Origin: Burkholderiales bacterium
Lineage (GTDB): Bacteria; Pseudomonadota; Gammaproteobacteria; Burkholderiales; Burkholderiaceae_C
Assembly (NCBI GenBank): GCA_016223165.1
Contig: JACRPO010000012.1
Location: 705,755 to 769,754, forward strand
Direction of reading: 5' to 3'
DNA: 64,000 nucleotides
Position 1 is the first letter of the stretch, and the number at the start of each line of letters is the position of its first letter. The notes beneath the pieces were generated by a model that did not search any database, was not told the DNA's origin, and was given only the letters and a program-made list of their open reading frames with translations. Position numbers and translations under genes: made by a program. This document shows, piece after piece, positions 17,609 through 25,995 of the stretch.

Positions 17609-19912
17609 ATGAGCCTGCGCTCTCTGGCCGCCGAGTTTCTGCCTTCCGCCCTGCAGGGCCTGCAAGGACTGCAGCGCGCGAGCGTGCCGGCGACGACGCC
17701 CGCCGACGCCGGCCACGAAGAGGCGTCTTCGTTCCAGGCGCTGGCCGACAAGCTCGGCTACCTCTCCAAGGCCGACGTCAAGCTCGTGCGCGAGGCCTAC
17801 CGCTTCGCCGACGCCGCCCATCTCGGCCAGTTCCGCGCCGACGGCAAGCCCTACATCACGCACCCGCTGGCCGTGGCCGGCCTCGTGGCCGACTGGAAGC
17901 TCGACGCGCAGGCCGTGATGGCCGCGCTCATGCACGACACCATCGAGGACCAGGGGGTCACCAAGGCCGAGCTGATCGAGAAGTTCGGCGCGCCGACGGC
18001 CGACCTCGTCGACGGCCTCACCAAGCTCGACAAGCTGCAGTTCAGCACGCGCGAGGAGGGCCAGGCCGAGAGCTTCCGCAAGATGCTGCTGGCGATGGCG
18101 CGCGACGTGCGCGTCGTGCTCGTCAAGCTCGGCGACCGCCTGCACAACATGCGCACGCTGGGAGCGCTCGCGCCCGACCGGCGCCGCCGCATCGCCCGCG
18201 AGACGCTCGAGATCTACGCGCCCATCGCGCACCGCCTCGGCCTGAACCAGATCTATCGCGAATTGCAGGAGCTGGCCTTCGAGCTGCTGCATCCGTGGCG
18301 CCACGCCGCCCTGGCCAAGGCGCTGGTGCGCGCGCGCGGGCACCGGCGCGACATCGTCGAGCGCGTCCGCAAGGAGGTCGAGCGCGCGTTCGCGCAGCAC
18401 AAGCTGAAGGTGCAGGTGAGCGGGCGCGAGAAGACCGTCTACTCCATCTACCGCAAGATGCGCGACAAGCATGCCGGCTTCGCGCAGGTGAACGACCTGT
18501 TCGGCTTTCGCATCGTCGTGGGCTCGCTGACCGACTGCTACGTCGCGCTCGGCGTGCTGCACCAGCTGTACAAGCCGGTGCCCGGCCGCTTCAAGGACTA
18601 CATCGCCATCCCCAAGGCCAACGGCTACCAGAGCCTGCACACCACGTTGGTGAGCCCGCTTGGCACGGCCGTCGAGTTCCAGGTGCGCACCGAGGCCATG
18701 CACGCGGTGGCCGAGGCCGGCATCGCCGCGCACTGGTTGTACAAGCAGCGCGGCGACAAGCAGGCGGCGGCCGAGGCGCAGCGCCTGAGCTCGATGTGGC
18801 TGCAAAGCCTGCTCGACATCCAGGACGAGACGCGCGACTCCTCGGAGTTCCTCGAGCACGTGAAGATCGACCTGCACCCCGAGGCGGTATATGTCTTCAC
18901 GCCGCGCAGCAAGATCCTGGCGCTGCCGCGCGGCGCCACGCCGGTCGACTTCGCCTACGCCATCCACTCCGACGTCGGCCAGCACATGGTGGCGGCCAAG
19001 GTCAACGGCGAGCCGGCCGCGCTGCGCACCGAACTGAAGAGCGGCGACGTCGTCGAGGTCATCACGGCGCCCGGCGCGCGCCCGAATCCGGCCTGGCTGT
19101 CGATGGTGCGCACCGGCCGCGCGCGCAGCAAGATCCGCCACTTCCTGAAGAACATGGAGGCCGAGGAGTCGCGCGCGCTCGGCGAGAAGATGCTGGCCCA
19201 GGCGTTGCGCGCCGAAGGCCTGGCGATGCCCTCGGCCGACCCGACCGACGGCGACGCGGCGGCGTTGTGGCAGCAACTCGCGCGCTGGGGAGGCAACCGC
19301 CATCGCGGCGAGTTGCTCGTCGACATCGGCCTCGGCCGGAAGGTGGCCACCATCGTCGCCAAGCGCATGGCGCACATGATGGGCGAGCGCGGCATCAAGC
19401 CCGACGCCGTCTCGCTGACCCTCGGCCGCTACGCCGCCGAGGACGCCGCCACGGCCCAGGGCGTGGTCTTCGTCGACGGCAGCGAGGGCGGCTCGGTGCA
19501 GTTCGCCACCTGCTGCCGGCCGATCCCGGGCGACGCGGTCACCGGCTACCTCGGCCGCGGCGAGGGCCTGCTCGTGCACACGGTCGAGTGCCCCACCGGC
19601 AAGCGCCTGTACGAGCGCGACAGCGAGCGCTGGATGCACGTCGAATGGGCCGACGAACTGACGCGCCCGTTCGAAACCACGGTGCACGTGCTCGTCAACA
19701 ACGGCAAGGGCGTGCTGGCGCAGGTGGCCGCGGCGATCAGCGCCGCCGAGGCCGACATCACGCACCTGGACATGGACTCCGGTCGTGGCAGCGACGTCGT
19801 CGAGCTGCGCCTGATGGTGAGCGTGCGCGACCGCGTGCACCTCGCCGACGTGCTGCGCGCGCTCAGGCGCTCGGCGACGGTGCAGCGGGTGTCGCGGTAT
19901 CGCGCCACCTGA
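17609..19912 (+). CDS. spoT: Bifunctional (p)ppGpp synthetase/hydrolase SpoT
   Basis: Makes and degrades the stringent-response alarmone. Domains in order: HD hydrolase (about 60-210) with YITHPLAVAG and MHDTIEDQGV, showing that the hydrolase metal site is intact; synthetase (about 250-370) with GREKTVYSIYRKM, FRIVVG and KPVPGRFKDYIAIPKANGYQ; TGS domain (about 415-480, VYVFTPRSKILALPRGAT); a region with ATCCRPIPGD; and a C-terminal ACT domain (about 690-765). At 767 residues it is full length. The N-terminal 40 residues are Ala/Leu-rich and variable. It follows rpoZ as in many proteobacteria. Confidence 0.96.
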   Translation: MSLRSLAAEFLPSALQGLQGLQRASVPATTPADAGHEEASSFQALADKLGYLSKADVKLVREAYRFADAAHLGQFRADGKPYITHPLAVAGLVADWKLDAQAVMAALMHDTIEDQGVTKAELIEKFGAPTADLVDGLTKLDKLQFSTREEGQAESFRKMLLAMARDVRVVLVKLGDRLHNMRTLGALAPDRRRRIARETLEIYAPIAHRLGLNQIYRELQELAFELLHPWRHAALAKALVRARGHRRDIVERVRKEVERAFAQHKLKVQVSGREKTVYSIYRKMRDKHAGFAQVNDLFGFRIVVGSLTDCYVALGVLHQLYKPVPGRFKDYIAIPKANGYQSLHTTLVSPLGTAVEFQVRTEAMHAVAEAGIAAHWLYKQRGDKQAAAEAQRLSSMWLQSLLDIQDETRDSSEFLEHVKIDLHPEAVYVFTPRSKILALPRGATPVDFAYAIHSDVGQHMVAAKVNGEPAALRTELKSGDVVEVITAPGARPNPAWLSMVRTGRARSKIRHFLKNMEAEESRALGEKMLAQALRAEGLAMPSADPTDGDAAALWQQLARWGGNRHRGELLVDIGLGRKVATIVAKRMAHMMGERGIKPDAVSLTLGRYAAEDAATAQGVVFVDGSEGGSVQFATCCRPIPGDAVTGYLGRGEGLLVHTVECPTGKRLYERDSERWMHVEWADELTRPFETTVHVLVNNGKGVLAQVAAAISAAEADITHLDMDSGRGSDVVELRLMVSVRDRVHLADVLRALRRSATVQRVSRYRAT

Positions 19913-19938
19913 ACACCCGCCTCGGCACCTGAGCGCTT

Positions 19939-20517
19939 TCAGCCCTCGGGCGGGCCGCCCGGCGCCGGGTAGCTCACCGCCAGCACCTCGATGCGCTCGA
20001 TGCCGCCGGGCGTCGGCAGCGTCACCTCGTCGCCTTCGCGCGCCTTCAGCAGAGCGCGCGCGATCGGTGCCACCCAGCTCACGTCGCCTTTCAGGCTGTC
20101 GGCCTCGTCGATGCCCTTGATCGTGATCGTGCGTTCCTCGCCGAGTGCGTTGGCATAGGTGACGGTGGCACCGAAGAAGACCTGATCGCTGCCGTGATGC
20201 ACGCTCGGGTCGGCGACCTCGGCGATGTCAAGGCGGCGCGTGAGGAAGCGGATGCGGCGGTCGATCTCGCGCAGCCGCTTCTTGCCGTAGAGGTAGTCGC
20301 CGTTCTCGGAGCGGTCGCCGTTGCCGGCGGCCCAGGACACCACCTCCACGACCTTGGGCCGCTCCACGTCGAGCAGCGTCATCAGCTCTTCGCGCAGGCG
20401 CCGGTAGCCTTGCGGCGTCATGTAGTTGCGCGCGCCGGCGGGCAGCGCGGGCAGGCCGGGGGCCTCGCCGTCGTCGTCGGCGGCGGCGTCGGATTCGCGA
20501 ACGAAGGCCTTGTTCAC
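19939..20517 (-). CDS. greB: Transcription elongation factor GreB
   Basis: Rescues backtracked RNA polymerase by stimulating transcript cleavage. The N-terminal coiled coil carries MTPQGYRRLREELMTLL and the acidic tip GDRSENGDYLYGKKRLREID; the C-terminal FKBP-like domain has VFFGATVTYA and KGDVSWVAPIARALLKAREGDEV. The GTG at 20517 is chosen because it gives MNKAFVRESD, the usual betaproteobacterial GreB N-terminus. 192 residues. Convergent with spoT (26 nt between stops) and downstream of a kinase gene on the same strand. Confidence 0.93.
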   Translation of the reverse strand: MNKAFVRESDAAADDDGEAPGLPALPAGARNYMTPQGYRRLREELMTLLDVERPKVVEVVSWAAGNGDRSENGDYLYGKKRLREIDRRIRFLTRRLDIAEVADPSVHHGSDQVFFGATVTYANALGEERTITIKGIDEADSLKGDVSWVAPIARALLKAREGDEVTLPTPGGIERIEVLAVSYPAPGGPPEG

Positions 20518-20542
20518 GGACAAACCGTCCGCGGCGACGACT

Positions 20543-22612
20543 TCAGCGTACGGTCTCGTAGCGCAACTGCACGGCGCCGTATTCGGTGCTGCACGGCGCG
20601 GCGCTGGAGCAGCGTACCTGTCCGGCCAGGACCGGCTGCGCGCCCCTGTGCTGCGCGGCGAGCGCCGCCGCCTCGGCGCCGGTGGGCAGCAGCGCAATCG
20701 GGTCCTGCTCGCGAAGCCGCAGGGCCGCGTAGTCGCGCGGTTCCGAAGAGACGATCGCCAGCAGCCGCGTCGAGCCGATGGGCTCCGCGGCCGGCAGGTA
20801 GAAGCCGTCCTTGCCCGGGAAGGCGAACGGCCGCCCCTTTTGAACCCGCACCGGTCCGCTGAGCTTGTTCGGAAGGAGGATGGCAAACGTGCCGTCGCTG
20901 CCGACGCCCAGCACGTACAGGTAACCATCGCGCTCGCTCGTGAGGCGGAACTTGATCTCGTCCTTGCGCGCGACCGACAGCTGCACCTTCGGCGCCTCGG
21001 CACGGACCGTGAAACCCGGCGTCTGTGCCTGCGCGACACGATCGAACTCCGCCGCAGGTTCGAACGCCGCGGCTGCGACGGGTGCCAGGGTCGGTGCCGG
21101 GGTCGGTGTGGGTATCGGCCCGGGGGTCGGCACCGGCGTCGGCGCAGGCGTTGCAGGCGGCAGCGTGGAGACGGTCACATCGTTCTTCGGCCGCGTCAGC
21201 AGATAGCCGCCGATCCCGAGGGCCACCACGGCCGCACCGGCGGCGCCCAAGACGAGGCCTCGACGACCGGAGCCCTCGCCTTCGCCGGTGCGCGCCCCGC
21301 GTTGCTCGGCATGGCCTTCGCCCGGAGGCGGTGCGCGCCGCGGCGCCATGCGCGTCGGTTCGCCGTCCTGCGCCGGTGCCGCAGGCATGCGCGTCTGCAT
21401 GGGCATGGCGGCCGGTGCCTGGTAGGTCGGCTGCTGCGGCATCAGCGTCTGCGGCGCCGGTGTGCGCATCTGCGTGTCAGGCGCGCGGGTCTGGCGCGCC
21501 AACGTCGGTGGCGCGATGCGCGTCACGTCGTCGGCCGGGCCGCGCATCATCGTCGTCGCGCCACCCATGCCCGTGTGCGGATGCGAGAGCCCGAGGTCGT
21601 CGCGGAAGGCCTCGATGTTCGGCGTGCGCTGCTCGGGCCGCACCACGAGCGCGCGGTCCACGGCCTCCAGGAACTGCGGCGAGTACCTTCCGGCCGCCAC
21701 CTGCGCCAGCGGCTGGTAGCTGTCGCTGAGCATGCGCCCCACCGAGACCGGCGGCGTCTTGCCCGTGATGGCGAAATAGACCACCGCGGCCAGCGCATAG
21801 ACATCGGTCCACGGGCCCTGGCGCATGCCGGGGATCTCGGCATATTGCTCGATCGGCGCATATCCGGGCTTGAGGATCACCGTCAGCGCCTGTGTCATGT
21901 CGCCGATGACGCGCCGCGCGGCGCCGAAGTCGAGCAGCAGCGGCCGCTGAGTGCCGGCCAGCATCATGACGTTGTCGGGCGCGATGTCGCGGTGATAGCA
22001 CTGCTCGGCATGGATGACGCGCAGCGCCTCGCAAAGCGGCGACAGCAGCGTGCGCAGCCAGGCTTCATCAGGCGGGGCACCGTGGGCGGCCATCATCTCG
22101 CGCAGCGTGTCGCGCAGGTTCTTGCCTTCGTAGAACGGCATCGCCATGTAGGCGGTGCCGTTGGCCTCCCAGAAGCGGTAGACCTTGACGAGCGACGGGT
22201 GGTCGAACTGTGCCAGCAGGCGCGCCTCGTTGACGAAGCTCTTGCGGCCGGCCTCGAAGGTTTCGCGGTGCCGCTCGCTCTTGACCTGCACGCCACCCTC
22301 GGTGCGCGCGGCCAGCGACGTGGGCATGTACTCCTTCAGCGCCACGCGGCGTCCGAGCGAGGTGTCGTTGGCGAGGTACACGATGCCGAAGCCGCCCTCG
22401 CCGATCAGCGAGGTGATCTCGAACTCGCCCAGTTGTGTCCCTACCGGCAGCACGTTGTCCATCTGGACCGACCGGGTCGACGGCGGCGCCGTGATCTCGG
22501 TGCGCTCGACCGGCGCCGTGGGCGCGAAGTTGGTCGGCTCGAACCCACCGCCGGCCCGCCCGGCGTCGCGCGGCGTGAAGGCGGTCTTGTCGTCGTCGGC
22601 GGCGGGCGTCAT
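20543..22612 (-). CDS. Membrane Ser/Thr kinase with DUF4384-like C-terminal domain
   Basis: Hanks-type kinase domain (about 63-340): GEGGFGIVYLA (71-81), Lys93 in VALKEYMPTSL, catalytic loop HRDIAPDNVMM (207-217), LLLDFGAARR and GYAPIEQYAE. The catalytic-loop Lys is replaced by Ala (HRDIAPDN), a known bacterial subgroup. A Pro/Gln/Met-rich juxtamembrane stretch leads to a single transmembrane helix (about 465-487), then a Pro-Thr linker encoded by short repeats, then a DUF4384-type domain with RDGYLYVLGVGSDGTFAILLPN. The shared KEYxPxSLAxR motif shows kinship with the kinase at 11847-12815. Extracytoplasmic sensing by the tail is inference. Confidence 0.88.
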   Translation of the reverse strand: MTPAADDDKTAFTPRDAGRAGGGFEPTNFAPTAPVERTEITAPPSTRSVQMDNVLPVGTQLGEFEITSLIGEGGFGIVYLANDTSLGRRVALKEYMPTSLAARTEGGVQVKSERHRETFEAGRKSFVNEARLLAQFDHPSLVKVYRFWEANGTAYMAMPFYEGKNLRDTLREMMAAHGAPPDEAWLRTLLSPLCEALRVIHAEQCYHRDIAPDNVMMLAGTQRPLLLDFGAARRVIGDMTQALTVILKPGYAPIEQYAEIPGMRQGPWTDVYALAAVVYFAITGKTPPVSVGRMLSDSYQPLAQVAAGRYSPQFLEAVDRALVVRPEQRTPNIEAFRDDLGLSHPHTGMGGATTMMRGPADDVTRIAPPTLARQTRAPDTQMRTPAPQTLMPQQPTYQAPAAMPMQTRMPAAPAQDGEPTRMAPRRAPPPGEGHAEQRGARTGEGEGSGRRGLVLGAAGAAVVALGIGGYLLTRPKNDVTVSTLPPATPAPTPVPTPGPIPTPTPAPTLAPVAAAAFEPAAEFDRVAQAQTPGFTVRAEAPKVQLSVARKDEIKFRLTSERDGYLYVLGVGSDGTFAILLPNKLSGPVRVQKGRPFAFPGKDGFYLPAAEPIGSTRLLAIVSSEPRDYAALRLREQDPIALLPTGAEAAALAAQHRGAQPVLAGQVRCSSAAPCSTEYGAVQLRYETVR
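21084..21160 (-). repeat. Pro-Thr linker encoded by short degenerate repeats
   Basis: GGTCGGTG/GGTCGGCACC-like 6- and 12-bp units encode an alternating Pro-Thr-Pro-Ala stretch just outside the membrane helix of the kinase. Its length is a multiple of three throughout. Confidence 0.6.
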
Positions 22613-22787
22613 GTCCGGCGGTCAGGTGCGGCTCGGGGGCGGGAGCCCCGATTGTGGACGCAGTCGGGCCCCGATCACGCCGCCGGCGCGTCCGTCATTC
22701 AAGTGACGGCCTGCACGGTCGATACCGTGATGAGGCCCTCGTGTCCGCCTTGTCCCATCTCGCTGCGAATCCATCACCGCCCGGCCC

Positions 22788-24050
22788 ATGCTGCCCGCAA
22801 CGCTGAAGCCCCTTCTCACCCGGCCCGGCCGCTGGCTCGCCTTGCTCGTCGTGCTGGGCATGGTGGTCGTCGTCACGCCCCTGGTCGAGATCTGGCGCCG
22901 GCACGGCCTCGAGATGCAGACCGCCTTCGATGCCCGCCGCGCCCTCGAAGCGGTGGCCGGCGCGGTGCAGACACAACGGGCGCTGTCGGCGCACCGCCCC
23001 TACGCCGCCGCGGTGCTGGCCGGCCGCAGCGAGCAGGAACCCGAGCGGCTGCGCCGCCAGCAGGCGGTGGACAGCGAGGTGGGCGCCCTCGTCGCCACGC
23101 TGGAGGCACGCCGCCTGCACCGGGCACTGGACGAGGCCGACCAGCTTCGCAACGACTGGTCGAACCTGCTCGAGGGCATCGGTGGCCGGCGGATGCACGT
23201 CATGGCCAGTGACCTCGCGCACGCCCTGCTGGTCGAGCAGGCCTTCGTGATCATGGATCTCGCGGCCAGTGCCGGCGCCCTGCACGGGCAGGTCGGGCGC
23301 GCGTTCGGCGCCGAAGAGTGGACCCTGGCGCTGCACACCCTGCCGCGCTTTGCCCTGGCGCTCGCGGCATGGGGTGACGAGGCAGAGCCTGCCGCCGCTC
23401 TCCCTGTCGGATCGCCGGCCGGATCAGTGGCCGGATCGCCGGCCGCAGGCCCGACAGCGGCGCCGGCCCTCGCGCTGCACCCGCGCCTCGCTGCAGATGC
23501 CCGCCGGGCCACCAAGGCGGCGGCCGAGCTGCTCGCCTCGCTCGACGCCGCCGGGGCCGACGAGCCGGCCCCGGACCCCGCCCTCGTGCGCTCGCTGGTC
23601 GCGCTGCGCCAAAGCGCCTCGCAGCTTTCCGAGATGAGGTCGACCACGATGGCGGCCGCGCGGCGGGCCCAGGCGGCTGGCCTCGAGGCCAGCGCGGCAC
23701 TGTTCGGCCGCTTCGATGCGGGGCTCGCCGAGTCGGTTTCGGTGCTTCAGCGCGAGCGCCAGATAGTCGCGGCGGCCGGCCTCCTCGCCATGCTCGTCGC
23801 GGCTCTTGCGGCGGCGCTGGCAATGCCGCGCACGGCGGCGCCGCAGGAGCAGGCCGACGGGGACGACGCGGCCGACGCACCCGACGGCAGCGCTCAGGCG
23901 AGCGAGCCGGCACCAGGCATCACGGCCACCAGCGCCGGCAGCGCCGAGAGTCGCGGCCCGGCCAGCGACCTGCTGCATCGGCTGCGTCGCGGAGAGATCG
24001 ATGCGGACTCCGACAGCCCCGTCCGCCCCAAGCCGCCGGCCGCGCGCTGA
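22788..24050 (+). CDS. Membrane protein with NIT-like sensor region, no output domain
   Basis: Not recognised with certainty. TM1 is at about 16-36 and a second hydrophobic helix at about 325-346; the 290 residues between them are almost purely helical and probably periplasmic. VQTQRALSAHRPYAAAVLAGR (about 60-80) and the Arg/Asp/Glu-rich helices after it resemble the four-helix NIT-type nitrate/nitrite sensing domains of some kinases and chemoreceptors. Only a short Ala/Asp-rich cytoplasmic tail follows, with no HAMP, kinase or MCP signalling domain. A 12-bp repeat near 23405-23445 encodes a GSPAGSVAGSPA loop. It is divergent from the kinase gene and convergent with the GDWLV gene. Confidence 0.6.
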   Translation: MLPATLKPLLTRPGRWLALLVVLGMVVVVTPLVEIWRRHGLEMQTAFDARRALEAVAGAVQTQRALSAHRPYAAAVLAGRSEQEPERLRRQQAVDSEVGALVATLEARRLHRALDEADQLRNDWSNLLEGIGGRRMHVMASDLAHALLVEQAFVIMDLAASAGALHGQVGRAFGAEEWTLALHTLPRFALALAAWGDEAEPAAALPVGSPAGSVAGSPAAGPTAAPALALHPRLAADARRATKAAAELLASLDAAGADEPAPDPALVRSLVALRQSASQLSEMRSTTMAAARRAQAAGLEASAALFGRFDAGLAESVSVLQRERQIVAAAGLLAMLVAALAAALAMPRTAAPQEQADGDDAADAPDGSAQASEPAPGITATSAGSAESRGPASDLLHRLRRGEIDADSDSPVRPKPPAAR

Positions 24051-24092
24051 TCGACGCACCGGCCGCTGGGCCGCGCTCATCTGCGCGAGCGC

Positions 24093-24488
24093 TCAGGTGT
24101 CCGGCTCGTACATCGCCTCGAACTTCTCGGCCCCGACCGCGTAGGCGTCGCTGCCGTCCTCGTGGTTGCTCACCAGCCAGTCGCCGGCGGCATAGGCCGT
24201 GCGGCCCTCGCGGGTGATGACGCTGCCGGCCTCGCGCGCCTGCTCCGCCCACACCGGCGTGCTCTTGACGTAGGTGCCGCGACCCACCTCGCGGTACGTG
24301 CGCGCGAATGACTCGGCCGCGACGGTGTAGACGTCGCCGTCGTTGTCGACCAGCCAGTCGCCGGCCCGCGCCTGCTGCTCGTGGCCCCACTTGCGATAGC
24401 GCAGGCCCTCGGTCTCGAGGCGCAGCTGCACCGCGACCACGGCCTGGTCGGGCTTGCGGCGGTAGCGCTGGCGAAGGCTCATGCTCAT
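24093..24488 (-). CDS. Hypothetical protein with duplicated GDWLV motif
   Basis: 131 residues, function unknown. Two internal copies of a module are visible: AGDWLVDNDGDVYTVAAESF (about 42-61) and AGDWLVSNHEDGSDAYAVGA (about 101-120), each followed by an aromatic residue and preceded by a basic or charged strand. The spacing (about 59 residues) indicates an internal duplication of a small beta-rich domain. No signal peptide. ATG 24488 or the ATG two codons later are both possible starts. It stands alone, convergent with the membrane sensor-like gene and downstream of the tRNA-Arg terminator. Confidence 0.7.
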   Translation of the reverse strand: MSMSLRQRYRRKPDQAVVAVQLRLETEGLRYRKWGHEQQARAGDWLVDNDGDVYTVAAESFARTYREVGRGTYVKSTPVWAEQAREAGSVITREGRTAYAAGDWLVSNHEDGSDAYAVGAEKFEAMYEPDT

Positions 24489-24502
24489 GCGGGCCGGGAA
24501 GG

Positions 24503-24537
24503 AAAAACGGCTCAGAGGCCGAAGCTTCTGAGCCGTT
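24503..24537 (-). terminator. Rho-independent terminator of the tRNA-Arg gene
   Basis: A perfect 11-bp stem (AACGGCTCAGA with TCTGAGCCGTT) and a 10-nt loop end in a run of five T on the minus strand. It starts 12 nt after the encoded CCA of the tRNA. It is the clearest intrinsic terminator in the window. Confidence 0.9.
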
Positions 24538-24549
24538 GATCCCGGAATC

Positions 24550-24626
24550 TGGCGCGGCTGGCAGGATTCGAACCCACGACCCCTTGGTTCGTAGCCAAGT
24601 ACTCTATCCAACTGAGCTACAGCCGC
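24550..24626 (-). tRNA. tRNA-Arg (anticodon ACG)
   Basis: Reads 5' to 3' on the minus strand as acceptor GCGGCTG, TA, D-arm GCTC...GAGT, anticodon stem-loop CTTGG-CTACGAA-CCAAG, variable loop, T-arm GTGGG-TTCGAAT-CCTGC, acceptor CAGCCGC, discriminator G and encoded CCA. The acceptor stem pairs at seven of seven positions. The anticodon ACG (plus-strand 24590-24592) reads CGU and, after A34-to-inosine editing, CGC and CGA, the main Arg codons in GC-rich genomes. Confidence 0.97.
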
Positions 24627-24639
24627 GCGACAGCCGCAA

Positions 24640-24645
24640 AGTATA
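24640..24645 (-). promoter_or_regulatory. -10 box of the tRNA-Arg gene
   Basis: TATACT on the minus strand lies 13 nt upstream of the mature tRNA 5' end, allowing a short leader. The -35 side is GC-rich and shows no clear hexamer. Confidence 0.5.
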
Positions 24646-24691
24646 TCGCAGCATGCTTGCGCCGCCGGCCGGCGGCCATGGCCGCTTGCGT

Positions 24692-25939
24692 TCAGTCCAG
24701 CGTCGCGGCGGCGCGGTCGCACGAGGCCGCGCGCACTTCGTCGCCCTGCGTGCGTGCCATCTGCGCCAGCCGGCGCCAGGCGGCGCGGCGCGCGCGCGCG
24801 GGCAGCGTCGGCGCCCCGGCGGCCTGCTCGAGCAGCAGGCGTGCCTTGCCATACAGGCCGCTCGCCGCATACGAGGCCCCGACCGCGGCGAGCACGGCGC
24901 TGTCGTGGCCGAAGGCCTGCGCGGCGCTCTCGAGCGCCGGCAGCCAGTCGGAGGTGATGCCGTCGGTCGCCTCGGCCAGCGTGAGGGCGATCGCCTCGCG
25001 ATCGCCGCGCTCGAGCTCGCCGAGGCGGTCCCAGAACGGGCGCAGCCATTGGCGCGCCTGCTCGGCCGCACCGAGGTCGATGGCGCGGCGCGCAGCGCGC
25101 GCCGCGATGCGCGGGTCGCGCCGGTCGGCGCCGTCGAACTGCTGCCACAGGCGGCGCAGCTGCTGCATGTCGTGCGCCTGCGCCAGCGTCTCCTCGGCGA
25201 GGGCGCGCAGCAAACCCTGCGCCACCGTGGCCGAGAAGGCCTGGTGGTTGGCGAGCAGGCGCGCCATGTGCAACGCCTGCAGCGGTACGCGCGCGGCACG
25301 CGCCGCGTGCATGCGCAGGTGCAACGCGTGCGTGCGGCGCGCCGCGCCGGGCGACAGCACAGCCAGCGCTTCCATCGCCTGCTCGGCGTCGTGGTCGTCG
25401 AGTGCCCACTGCGCGGCCATCAGCTGTGCGCCGTCGTCCAGGCCGCGCGCACTGCCGCCTTGCCGCGCTGCCGCCAGCGCCTTGCCCAACGACTCCTGGC
25501 GGCCGCTTCGGTCCTGCATGCGATGCGCGCCGTTGGCGGCCAGGAGGTGGCCGATGACGGCGAAGTCGGGCGCCGCACCCAGCGCAGGCAGGTCGGCCTG
25601 CAATGCCAGCGCGCGATGCGCCGCCTTGCGCGCGCGGCCATAGCGCGCGTTGGCCAGCTCGGCGATCGCCTCGCGCAGCGCCGCATGCGCGGCCTGCTCC
25701 TTTCGCTGCTCGCGCCATTCGCGCGCGCGGCGCGGCAGGCTCACGATGCGCGCCAGCGCGTGCGCCGAGAGCACCAGCACCGCGCACACCACGAGTACCG
25801 CGAGCACGAAGAAGTTGAGCGAGACATCGGTGCGCCAGCCCGCAAAGAAGATCGACACGAGGCCGTCGTTGCGCCCGAACGTCGTCGCCGCCAGCACCGC
25901 CACCACGAAGAGCAGGACGACCCAGATCAGCCCGCGCAT
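24692..25939 (-). CDS. hemY: HemY, membrane-anchored TPR-type protein
   Basis: HemY of proteobacteria is encoded with hemC/hemD but is not the protoporphyrinogen oxidase of Bacillus; it is a membrane protein whose exact part in heme metabolism is unsettled. Two N-terminal membrane helices (about 3-19 and 41-60) are followed by a long array of Ala-rich helical hairpins of TPR type. RNDGLVSIFFAGWRTDVSLNFF between the helices resembles the conserved HemY_N loop. 415 residues, normal. It ends the hemC-D-X-Y run; the tRNA-Arg follows on the same strand. Confidence 0.9.
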   Translation of the reverse strand: MRGLIWVVLLFVVAVLAATTFGRNDGLVSIFFAGWRTDVSLNFFVLAVLVVCAVLVLSAHALARIVSLPRRAREWREQRKEQAAHAALREAIAELANARYGRARKAAHRALALQADLPALGAAPDFAVIGHLLAANGAHRMQDRSGRQESLGKALAAARQGGSARGLDDGAQLMAAQWALDDHDAEQAMEALAVLSPGAARRTHALHLRMHAARAARVPLQALHMARLLANHQAFSATVAQGLLRALAEETLAQAHDMQQLRRLWQQFDGADRRDPRIAARAARRAIDLGAAEQARQWLRPFWDRLGELERGDREAIALTLAEATDGITSDWLPALESAAQAFGHDSAVLAAVGASYAASGLYGKARLLLEQAAGAPTLPARARRAAWRRLAQMARTQGDEVRAASCDRAAATLD

Positions 25940-25995
25940 CGAACGGCTCGGTCGGCGTGAGTTGCGGGCTGCAGCACGGGCCGTCGCACGCCGGG

